NCBI GenBank assembly: GCA_007118195.1
Contig: SKSA01000116.1
Span: 1 to 10,184, forward strand
Reading direction: 5' to 3'
Length of the DNA stretch: 10,184 nt
DNA from: Anaerobacillus sp.
GTDB lineage: Bacteria; Bacillota; Bacilli; Bacillales; Anaerobacillaceae
This document shows, piece after piece, positions 1-5,917 of the stretch; position 1 is the stretch's first letter; every line of letters begins with the position of its first letter. The position numbers and the translations under genes are program-made. The notes beneath the pieces were generated by a model, which saw only the letters and a program-made list of their open reading frames with translations, was not told the origin of the DNA and made no database searches.

Positions 1-1
1 C

Positions 2-172
2 AACGTCACCATCTGGCATGTAAAAATGACGGTCGATTTTCCTCTCTGCGCTGTAAATTCGTATCGACTTTAGAGGCTTGTTCGGAAAAACCGACCGTCA
101 TTTTGCTTTTTACATACAAAAACAGCATGACGGTAAACGTCACCAGCTAGCATGTAAAAGTCAGTTTTTTCC
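2..172. repeat. Pair of about 40-bp direct repeats
   Basis: Positions 2-42 and 136-172 share AACGTCACC, then A(T/G)CT(G/A)GCATGTAAAA, and end in a T-rich run plus CC. The second copy is preceded by TGACGGTAAACGTCA, a small hairpin (TGACG/CGTCA), and the first copy begins inside the same motif at the window edge. The array therefore probably continues to the left. No coding capacity or CRISPR-like regularity is visible. Confidence 0.5.
17..115. repeat. Long imperfect inverted repeat (hairpin)
   Basis: Arms at 23-42 and 84-104 are complementary over about 20 bases; the left arm contains ATGACGGTCGATTTTCC and the right arm its near-exact complement. CCTCT (41-45) can extend the stem with AGAGG (72-76) across a bulge, and ATGTAAAAA on the left faces TTTTTACAT on the right outside the main arms. 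No open reading frame is credible here. The loop is large for an intrinsic terminator, so a mobile or repeat-derived palindrome is more likely, but its role is unknown. Confidence 0.55.
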
Positions 173-204
173 TTGCCAACTAACCCCTAACCAATTTTTC
201 ATAC

Positions 205-239
205 TAAAAAGGTTGTAACTTAATGAATTACAACCTTTC
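205..239 (-). terminator. Intrinsic terminator of rodA
   Basis: On the minus strand AAGGTTGTAA and TTACAACCTT form a 10-bp stem around a 9-base loop, followed by a short T-run (TTTTTAGTAT). It lies just after the rodA stop codon, so it ends that transcript. Confidence 0.85.
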
Positions 240-249
240 ATACATAAAA

Positions 250-1431
250 TTAAGCCATTTCATCTGAACTAAACATATAGTGTCTCGTTCGAATATTGAC
301 GTTTAAAACAAGCCCTATGGCAATCATATTCGTAAGTAAAGCACTTCCTCCGTAACTAATAAACGGCAAAGCTAATCCAGTAATTGGCATAAGTCCAATC
401 GTCATTCCGACATTTTGAAAAATTTGAAAGACTAGCAGTCCGATGACACCCGCGACCATATAACTTCCGTATACATTATTACAGCTAAACGCAATGATGA
501 TCATTCGATAAAAAAGTAAAAAATAAATAACGATCAATACTGTTGCCCCTAAAAAGCCAAATTCTTCACCGATGACAGTAAAAATAAAGTCGGTATGGAT
601 TTCAGGAACAGCGCCACTTTTCGATAAAACCCCATCTGCAAAGCCTTTACCATAAAGCTGACCTGAACCAATTCCTTGCATCGCATTTAAAAGCTGATAG
701 CCCATTCCTCCTGGATCACTCTCTGGATCAAGCCAACCATATATTCTACTTAATTGATGTGGTCTCATTATATAGTTCGAAAAAAACTCAAAATAATTGT
801 TGTGAAGCCATATTAAAGATCCTAAGAAAGTAGCAACAACAGTTCCGATTGACACAAATATTTTCCAAGATACCCCTGCCATTAATAGCATTGTTCCCAT
901 AATACTTGCAATGACTAGTGCAGTTCCTAAATCTGGTTGAACGAGAATGAATAAAAACGGTGGTAACCCTACAGCTAACACTTTGGAAACGACAATAAAA
1001 TCTTCTTTTAACGTCCGGTGACGGTGATCTTTCGTAATAAGAAATAATAAATGCGCGAGCGCTAAGACGAGAAATATTTTTACGAATTCTGATGGTTGAA
1101 ATAAATTATTGCCAATACCTAACCACCGTTGTGAACCATTTCTTTCCACTCCAAAAAAATGAACACCTATTAATAACAAGAGACCTACTACATAAAGTGG
1201 AATCGTGAAGTTTTTAAACAAATCATAATCTATAAACATTGCAGCTACCATTAAACAAGCACCAATAATAAACCAGATCACTTGTCTTTTTACAAAAAAT
1301 GAAGGATCAACATTATATTGTCCTGCCATGGCAGCACTGTATATCGAAAGTAACGAGATGCACATTAATAAAAATAGTAAAAAAAGTAACGTATAATCTA
1401 ACTGCTGAAAATAAGTTTTACGTTCGTGCAT
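250..1431 (-). CDS. rodA: Rod-shape SEDS peptidoglycan glycosyltransferase RodA
   Basis: This is an integral membrane SEDS polymerase that joins lipid II units into glycan strands during side-wall elongation, working with a class B penicillin-binding protein and the Rod complex. The 393 residues match the usual size of Bacillus RodA and form about ten hydrophobic segments. Family motifs are in order: RWLGIG (W103), QPSEFVK (112-118), QPDLGTALV (165-173), PEIHTDFIF with the presumed catalytic Asp281, and near the C-terminus PITGLALPFISYGG. The C-terminal RTRHYMF tail and the sequence around TIGLMPITG favour RodA over FtsW or SpoVE. The ATG is preceded by GGAGGA at 1441-1446, nine bases away. 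The gene stands alone between a promoter and an intrinsic terminator; no penicillin-binding protein gene is adjacent. The SEDS family call is very secure, the RodA subtype likely. Confidence 0.92.
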   Translation of the reverse strand: MHERKTYFQQLDYTLLFLLFLLMCISLLSIYSAAMAGQYNVDPSFFVKRQVIWFIIGACLMVAAMFIDYDLFKNFTIPLYVVGLLLLIGVHFFGVERNGSQRWLGIGNNLFQPSEFVKIFLVLALAHLLFLITKDHRHRTLKEDFIVVSKVLAVGLPPFLFILVQPDLGTALVIASIMGTMLLMAGVSWKIFVSIGTVVATFLGSLIWLHNNYFEFFSNYIMRPHQLSRIYGWLDPESDPGGMGYQLLNAMQGIGSGQLYGKGFADGVLSKSGAVPEIHTDFIFTVIGEEFGFLGATVLIVIYFLLFYRMIIIAFSCNNVYGSYMVAGVIGLLVFQIFQNVGMTIGLMPITGLALPFISYGGSALLTNMIAIGLVLNVNIRTRHYMFSSDEMA

Positions 1432-1474
1432 AGCACATAATCCTCCATTGTAGTTTAAAGTCCTTACTTATGTT

Positions 1475-1483
1475 ATCATAGCA
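1475..1483 (-). promoter_or_regulatory. Extended -10 promoter of rodA
   Basis: On the minus strand TGCTATGAT is an extended -10 element (TGn plus TATGAT) about 45 bases upstream of the rodA ATG. No good -35 hexamer is visible at 16-18 bases, as is common for extended -10 promoters. The same TGC-plus-hexamer layout occurs before the FtsW-like gene and murJ. Confidence 0.5.
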
Positions 1484-1510
1484 ACTTTATTTAAACAAAG
1501 GTATTTTTAG

Positions 1511-1655
1511 CTAGAAAAGCGGAGGGGTCCCGTCTATCGGTGACAAACACAGGAAGCCCTCCACGTTGCGGTCAGGTTTTGGACCGCAACTGTAGGGGTG
1601 AAGTGGGCGGCCGGTGGCGGCCGGATCTAGATACAGAAAAGCGCAAGCGCCTAAA
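1511..1655. repeat. GC-rich structured intergenic element
   Basis: This block is far richer in G and C than its surroundings and has no credible reading frame. It contains a perfect 9-bp stem (GTTGCGGTC 1565-1573 with GACCGCAAC 1582-1590), GGAGGG pairing with CCCTCC, a repeated GGCGGCCGG motif, and AAAAGCG at both ends, the right one as AAAAGCGCAAGCGCC. From memory, intergenic elements of Bacillaceae often begin with AAAAGCG followed by GCGCC and a CCGACAA-like segment, which this resembles. It could be a repetitive extragenic element or a structured RNA; I cannot assign a named family. Confidence 0.5.
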
Positions 1656-1686
1656 AGGGCTACCTCATCTTATGAGTAGCCCTTTT
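1652..1686. terminator. Bidirectional-looking terminator at the kinase 3' end
   Basis: AAAAGGGCTAC and GTAGCCCTTTTT pair around a 12-base loop. For the minus-strand kinase gene the stem includes the last codons and the TAA (1670-1672), and is followed by TTTT. On the plus strand the T-run is longer, so it could also stop plus-strand transcription. Confidence 0.7.
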
Positions 1687-3832
1687 TCCCACTTTTCTTT
1701 GGTAAAATAATTTCAGCTGTCGTACCGTTCCCTTCTTCACTTATAAAAGAGAGCTTTCCATTGTGGCTTTCGATAATTTTATAAGTGACGAGTAAACCTA
1801 TTCCTGTCCCCTTTTCTTTCGTTGAATAAAAAGGTTCACCTAATTTTTTAAGACGCTCTTTAGAAATACCACAGCCTTGATCTTCGATTTTAACGATAAC
1901 TGTTTCTTCATTCACTTCATCTAATGTAATGAATATATTTCCATTCCGGTAACTCGCCTCAATTGCATTTTGTATTAAATTAATAAATGCTTGCTTTATT
2001 TGATTTTCATCGCAATCTACGAAAAGTTCTTTTGTAAATGAATATTGAATATTAATATCCTGCATTAACGCTTGCGTTTCAAGTAATTTTATTACTTTTA
2101 ACAGTATAGTATTAAAGTTAGTCGTAATTAATTCGCGAGTTTCATTTGGCTTTGCTAACGATAAAAATTCATAAATAATCGTTTCTGTCCGATCAAGTTC
2201 AGATAAAATAATGTCTATATAAAATTCTTTAAATTCTTTCGTTGTTTTTGCGAGTTGAATAAAGCCTTTTATGGATGTAAGGGGGTTTCGAACTTCGTGG
2301 GCTACTCCTGCCGCTAACTGACCTACTAATGATAACTTCTCCGATTTCTGTAACCATTCATCCATCTTTTTTAGCTCAGTAATATCACGGACAATCGCCT
2401 GAATTGCTTGTTTTCCGTTATACGTGGTCGCACTAACTGTAGAAGAAATTGTAACAGGAATCCCGTCAATACGATAAATCGTATGCTCCCTTGCTATCAT
2501 AGATTTCAACGAACCGTTTAATATTTTCGTGAGGTTATCATTAACCGTCTCACGGTCATCCTCAGGATAAAATTCCCAAATGGAACGACCGATAATTTCT
2601 TTTGTTGATTTAGCACCTAATAACTTCATCCCGGCTGGGTTTAAATATTCTAGTTTTTCATCTACTAAAACCGCAATCGTTTCTGGGGAGAATTCAACGA
2701 GTCTACGAAAACGTTCTTCACTTTCTAATAACCTTTTTTCAAGCTGCTTTTTCTTCGTAATATTGACAAAATAAATCGAAATTACATCGTTTTTATAGTA
2801 CATCCTTACCGTAAACCATGAATTTAAATAATGAACATACATTTCAAATTTTAAATTTGCTTTATTCTTTTTTACCGTAAAATAATTTTTTAATAATTGA
2901 TTACTCGTTTCCTCAGGAATTTCTTGGAACCATTTGTAACCGATAAGGCTTTCACGGCTTTTATTTAATATTTTTTCGGCTGCCCTATTTGCATAAATGT
3001 AGCAGTCACCTTCATCAATCGCAACAAACCCATCAGTAATACTTTCTAAAATATTGTTAATAGTTTTATTGGATTGCTTCAATTTCATTTCAATCAATTT
3101 TCTCTCTGAAATATCGCGACAAATTAAGAGAATTCCTTTAATTTGCCGATTACCATAAATACACTTTACATTCGTCTCAGTCCATAAATAATCACCGTTT
3201 TTATGGCGGATCCGATACGTAACAGTAACCGACAAGTCCGATTCAACAACAGCTTTAAGTGAGTTATTAAAAAATGCTTGGTCGTTTTCATGAATTAGGT
3301 TGACCGGTCCGATCCCGTACAGTTCTTCACTTTCATACCCTAGTTGGAGCTGTACAGATGGGGAAAAATACTTATATTTACCTTGTAAATCTAAAGTCAC
3401 GATTCGATCTGAGGAATTTTCAGCAATGAGTCGATATTTCTTTTCACTATCTAATAAACGACGCTCCATCTCTTTTTTCTCTGTGATGTTTTGAACTTGA
3501 CATATAACATAGGTCGGAACATCATAGTCATCTAATATTAAATTAACGCTAAGTAACCCCCAAACTATATGTCCTTGTTTATGAATATAGCGCTTTTCCA
3601 TTTGATAAAACGGAATTTCACCTTTAATTAATTTCTTTGTATTAACCTGTTGAATCGTTAAATCTTCCGGTTGGGTAAATATGGCATTAGTTTCATTTAT
3701 AAGCTCTTCCTTTTTGTAACCAGTTAATTCACATAATGCGTCGTTCACATATATAAATTTACCGTTAATTCTTACGATAGCCATTGCGATAGCCGATTGT
3801 TGGAACATCGCATTGAATAGATTCGTCTCCAT
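1670..3832 (-). CDS. Orphan multi-PAS sensor histidine kinase (KinA/KinE-like)
   Basis: This is a predicted cytoplasmic histidine kinase of 720 residues with no membrane segment. Four PAS domains lie at about 5-120, 127-246, 255-362 and 368-486, separated by short helical linkers (E-RRLL-SE type). HisKA follows with AAGVAHEVRNPLTSIKGF, phospho-acceptor His512. The HATPase domain shows the N-box NLIQNAIEA (618-626), DQGCGI (651-656), EPFYSTK (666-672) and GTGIGL (675-680), so all catalytic elements are present. The H-box and soluble multi-PAS layout resemble the sporulation kinases KinA and KinE, which feed Spo0F; no response regulator is adjacent, which fits. The start at 3832 is chosen because GGGGGGAG lies 5 bases upstream. 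An in-frame ATG at 3862 has no good ribosome binding site and would add ten residues. The input signal cannot be read from sequence. Confidence 0.88.
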   Translation of the reverse strand: METNLFNAMFQQSAIAMAIVRINGKFIYVNDALCELTGYKKEELINETNAIFTQPEDLTIQQVNTKKLIKGEIPFYQMEKRYIHKQGHIVWGLLSVNLILDDYDVPTYVICQVQNITEKKEMERRLLDSEKKYRLIAENSSDRIVTLDLQGKYKYFSPSVQLQLGYESEELYGIGPVNLIHENDQAFFNNSLKAVVESDLSVTVTYRIRHKNGDYLWTETNVKCIYGNRQIKGILLICRDISERKLIEMKLKQSNKTINNILESITDGFVAIDEGDCYIYANRAAEKILNKSRESLIGYKWFQEIPEETSNQLLKNYFTVKKNKANLKFEMYVHYLNSWFTVRMYYKNDVISIYFVNITKKKQLEKRLLESEERFRRLVEFSPETIAVLVDEKLEYLNPAGMKLLGAKSTKEIIGRSIWEFYPEDDRETVNDNLTKILNGSLKSMIAREHTIYRIDGIPVTISSTVSATTYNGKQAIQAIVRDITELKKMDEWLQKSEKLSLVGQLAAGVAHEVRNPLTSIKGFIQLAKTTKEFKEFYIDIILSELDRTETIIYEFLSLAKPNETRELITTNFNTILLKVIKLLETQALMQDINIQYSFTKELFVDCDENQIKQAFINLIQNAIEASYRNGNIFITLDEVNEETVIVKIEDQGCGISKERLKKLGEPFYSTKEKGTGIGLLVTYKIIESHNGKLSFISEEGNGTTAEIILPKKSGKKGYS

Positions 3833-3880
3833 ACTACTCCCCCCTTCATACTCCCCGTTCATTTTTCTTTATACTCTCTA

Positions 3881-3909
3881 ATATTTGACAAAAAAATCAG
3901 TTTTCCTTT
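3881..3909 (-). promoter_or_regulatory. Possible sigma-H promoter of the kinase gene
   Basis: On the minus strand AAAGGAAAA (3901-3909) fits the sigma-H -35 pattern RnAGGAwWW. It is followed by 11 bases and then GTCAAATAT (3881-3889), which fits RnnGAATww except for one base. Transcription from it would start about 40 bases before the chosen ATG. Sigma-H drives kinA in B. subtilis, so this would make sense, but AT-rich sequence can match by chance. Confidence 0.35.
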
Positions 3910-3929
3910 AACGGAATAAAAAACTGACT

Positions 3930-3973
3930 GAAAAAATATAAGCGTTGAGGCATTTCTTTCTCCCCAACGCTCA
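3930..3973 (-). terminator. Intrinsic terminator of the FtsW-like gene
   Basis: On the minus strand AGCGTTGGGG (3962-3971) pairs with CCTCAACGCT (3941-3950) over 10 bp with one G-U pair, followed by TATATTTTTTC. It lies about 40 bases after the stop codon. Confidence 0.85.
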
Positions 3974-4014
3974 ATTACATTTAAACGGCAGTCTAACATA
4001 AACAGCTCGTATCG

Positions 4015-5160
4015 TTAAACCGCTTTATCAAGTTCAATGCTAGAGTTATTGTTTAACGAATTTGCTTTAGAGATATTTGCCAAGATTGCTACACTTACTG
4101 CTGAGATCATTAATGAGGATCCTCCGTAACTCATGAAAGGTAGAGGGATTCCAGTGATCGGCAACACGCCCGACACCGCTCCAATATTTAAACAAACTTG
4201 AAGAGCAATCTGAAAAGAAATACCAAAGGCTAATAGACTACCAAAAGGGTTTTTACAACGTACACCGATTAATATTCCGCGAAAAAAGATGATCCCTAAA
4301 CAAACTATGACAAATAATACACCGAACAAGCCTAACTCCTCAGCTACGATCGCTAAAATAAAGTCCGTGTGCGCTTCAGGTAAATAAAAAAGCTTTTGTA
4401 CACTTTGACCAAAGCCAGCACCAGTAATACCACCGTGAGCAATCGCAATATACGATTGAATTAATTGATAGCCTGTCCCTGTTTCATTAACAAATGGATC
4501 CATAAATCCTGTTAAGCGGTCCATTCGATATGATTCGGAATTTGCATATGTCCAAACGATAAAACTAGAAAAACTCCCTAGCAAAAATAAATGAATGAAT
4601 TTCGCACCGGAACAAAATACGATAAGGACAGCAACTGCTATTATTAGCCCCGCTGTACCTAAATCGGGTTGACGCATAATTAATAAAAAGATGCCACTAA
4701 CGATCATTAGTGGGGGCATTACGCCTTTAACGAACTGATTGATGTACATTTGTTTTCGAGAATACACATGCGCTAAATAAATAATCATCCAAAGCTTTAC
4801 AAATTCAGAGGGCTGTATTGTAATAGGTCCGACCTTCAGCCACCTTGTAGCCCCATTCGTTCCAATTCCTAGTGGCGTAAACGCTACTAATACTAGTAAG
4901 ATGATTGATGCTAAAACGATGGGAAAAACAATCTTTTGATAAAAACGGTAAGGTATTTTAAGAAAAACGACGAAAAGAACTGCCGAAATAACGATCCACT
5001 GTAACTGCTTTTTAAAAAAATGGTGAGAATCTCCAAAACGGTCATAACCGATAACGTAACTTGAACTATAGACCATCACTAGTCCAAATGCGGCTAGCAG
5101 TACAACAGTTGTAATTAAAATCCAATCATTTTCTTTTTTCACTGTAGAGCTACCAACCAT
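4015..5160 (-). CDS. ftsW: FtsW-like SEDS peptidoglycan glycosyltransferase
   Basis: This is a second SEDS polymerase of 381 residues with about ten membrane segments; it would polymerise lipid II, typically at the division septum with a class B penicillin-binding protein. Motifs seen are GLVMVYSSS (26-34), TRWLKVG with Trp107, IQPSEFVK (115-122), MRQPDLGTAG (162-171), LPEAHTDFILA with the presumed catalytic Asp266, and PITGIPLPFMSYGGSSL. The MVYSSS opening and the YLPEAHTDFI segment are FtsW/SpoVE-like rather than RodA-like. It may be a paralogue beside a separate primary ftsW elsewhere in the genome, so the symbol is less certain than the family. GGGGGGA lies about 5 bases before the ATG. 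The gene has its own promoter and terminator and is not co-transcribed with the kinase downstream. The last 15 residues are polar and cytoplasmic. Confidence 0.85.
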   Translation of the reverse strand: MVGSSTVKKENDWILITTVVLLAAFGLVMVYSSSYVIGYDRFGDSHHFFKKQLQWIVISAVLFVVFLKIPYRFYQKIVFPIVLASIILLVLVAFTPLGIGTNGATRWLKVGPITIQPSEFVKLWMIIYLAHVYSRKQMYINQFVKGVMPPLMIVSGIFLLIMRQPDLGTAGLIIAVAVLIVFCSGAKFIHLFLLGSFSSFIVWTYANSESYRMDRLTGFMDPFVNETGTGYQLIQSYIAIAHGGITGAGFGQSVQKLFYLPEAHTDFILAIVAEELGLFGVLFVIVCLGIIFFRGILIGVRCKNPFGSLLAFGISFQIALQVCLNIGAVSGVLPITGIPLPFMSYGGSSLMISAVSVAILANISKANSLNNNSSIELDKAV

Positions 5161-5205
5161 ACGATCCCCCCATGAAACAAGTATTTTCCAGAATATAACT
5201 CTTTC

Positions 5206-5214
5206 ATTATAGCA
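5206..5214 (-). promoter_or_regulatory. Extended -10 promoter of the FtsW-like gene
   Basis: TGCTATAAT on the minus strand is a consensus extended -10 (TATAAT at 5206-5211). The -35 region is only T/A-rich (TTTAAA at a 15-base spacing). The predicted leader is about 40 bases and ends in the strong GGGGGGA ribosome binding site. Confidence 0.65.
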
Positions 5215-5381
5215 AACTACTTTTTCTTTAAAAAGTTTTTTATAACAAAAAAATCCACCGAATAAATTTATTTGCCCAAATTTTTAAAAATAGGCTAATT
5301 ACCTAACCCAACTGTTTAAAGTAGGAATAGACTGATTACTGAATGATAGATACCTAAAATTAAAAGGAGAGATCTAATCTT

Positions 5382-5606
5382 ATGGATTATTATCGTCAAC
5401 AACCTGAAGCGCAATTTTTCCCTGGGTTTCCATTCCCACCAACACCAGGCCCTGGACCAACTCCACCACGTCCACGTGACCTTGAGCGTCGAGTGGCTGA
5501 ACTTGAAAGAACTGTTCGACGTCAAGGCGAACAAATTGAACGACTTAATCGTCGTGTCCGTCGTCTAGAGCGGCCAGGTTGGGGTTACGGGGGTACTCAA
5601 TATTAA
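5382..5606 (+). CDS. Small Pro-rich, Arg-rich coiled-coil protein, unknown
   Basis: I do not recognise this 74-residue protein. Residues 1-10 are polar with tyrosines; 11-32 are rich in Pro, Phe and Gly (PFPPTPGPGPTPP). Residues 34-62 form a regular coiled coil with hydrophobic heptad positions L34, V38, L41, V45, I52, L55, V59 and L62, broken only by Gln48. The tail is RPGWGYGGTQY. There are 14 arginines and no lysine, and the gene is more GC-rich than its neighbours. No signal peptide or membrane segment is present. AAAGGAGA (5363-5370) lies 11 bases before the ATG; a weak TTGCCC...TAATTA promoter candidate is at 5272-5301. It is the only plus-strand gene, divergent from the FtsW-like gene. 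A spore-coat or envelope-associated role is possible from composition (small Pro/Tyr/Gly-rich proteins with short coils occur there), but this is a guess. Confidence 0.75.
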   Translation: MDYYRQQPEAQFFPGFPFPPTPGPGPTPPRPRDLERRVAELERTVRRQGEQIERLNRRVRRLERPGWGYGGTQY

Positions 5607-5637
5607 AGAGTTACTTTAACTAATATCATTTAGAGTT

Positions 5638-5755
5638 TAATGAATTTCATAATCCTTATTTAGCGCCACTAGGACACTACATCTAGTTGAGTAAACCGTT
5701 CTCAACTAGATGTAGATGGATGTGGCTAGTTTATGGGGATTATTGAAATTCACTT
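5638..5755. mobile_element. MITE-like hairpin element, copy 1
   Basis: This is a 118-bp element with imperfect terminal inverted repeats (AATGAATTTCATAATCC at the left; the right end is its complement with one extra base and AGTG in place of AATG). It is flanked by AGTT on both sides (5634-5637, 5756-5759), consistent with a 4-bp target duplication. The centre is a perfect 15-bp stem, CTACATCTAGTTGAG (5677-5691) with 5701-5715, enclosed by GCCAC/GTGGC. It carries no gene, so it would be a non-autonomous element moved by a transposase elsewhere. Confidence 0.7.
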
Positions 5756-5759
5756 AGTT

Positions 5760-5877
5760 TAATGAATTTCATAATTCATTATTTTCGCCACTAAGATCAA
5801 TATATAGTTGCACCAAAACATTTTGCAACTATATATTGTTTGATGTGTCTCTTTTTTGGTAATTATGAAATTCACTC
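5760..5877. mobile_element. MITE-like hairpin element, copy 2
   Basis: This second 118-bp copy starts immediately after the AGTT that ends copy 1 and is followed by another AGTT (5878-5881). Terminal GAATTTCATAATT is a perfect 13-base inverted repeat. The central stem, CAATATATAGTTGCA (5798-5812) with 5824-5838, is again perfect over 15 bp but has a sequence different from copy 1. It abuts the hairpin at the 3' end of murJ. Confidence 0.7.
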
Positions 5878-5917
5878 AGTTAGTGACGAATTATTTTTTA
5901 TAAATCGTTCACTAACT
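5878..5917 (-). terminator. Hairpin at the murJ 3' end, possible terminator
   Basis: AGTTAGTG (5878-5885) and CACTAACT (5910-5917) pair, extended by ACGA/TCGT with a one-base bulge. The stem includes the murJ TAG at 5912-5914. A T-run after the stem is missing on the minus strand, where MITE copy 2 begins directly, so termination strength is doubtful. Confidence 0.45.

Noticed and set aside
2580..2774. Plus-strand reading frames inside the kinase gene (also 3300-3494) and the chemoreceptor (8534-8782, 9235-9417)
   Set aside because: They lie antisense to well-supported conserved coding regions and show no protein-like features or start signals.
3833..3862. Upstream ATG adding ten residues to the kinase
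   Set aside because: No Shine-Dalgarno sequence precedes it, while GGGGGGAG lies correctly before the ATG at 3832.
5341..5360. Sigma-H promoter before the small coiled-coil gene
   Set aside because: GTAGGAATA at 5321-5329 and ACTGAATGA at 5338-5346 match the two half-sites, but only 8 bases separate them instead of 11-12.
5316..5534. 72-residue minus-strand reading frame opposite the small coiled-coil gene
   Set aside because: It is Trp/Ser-rich antisense of the Pro/Arg-rich gene, with no ribosome binding site and no recognisable features.
5638..5877. CRISPR array or tandem terminator interpretation of the hairpin repeats
   Set aside because: There are only two adjacent units without spacers, they carry terminal inverted repeats and flanking target repeats, and no T-run follows the stems.
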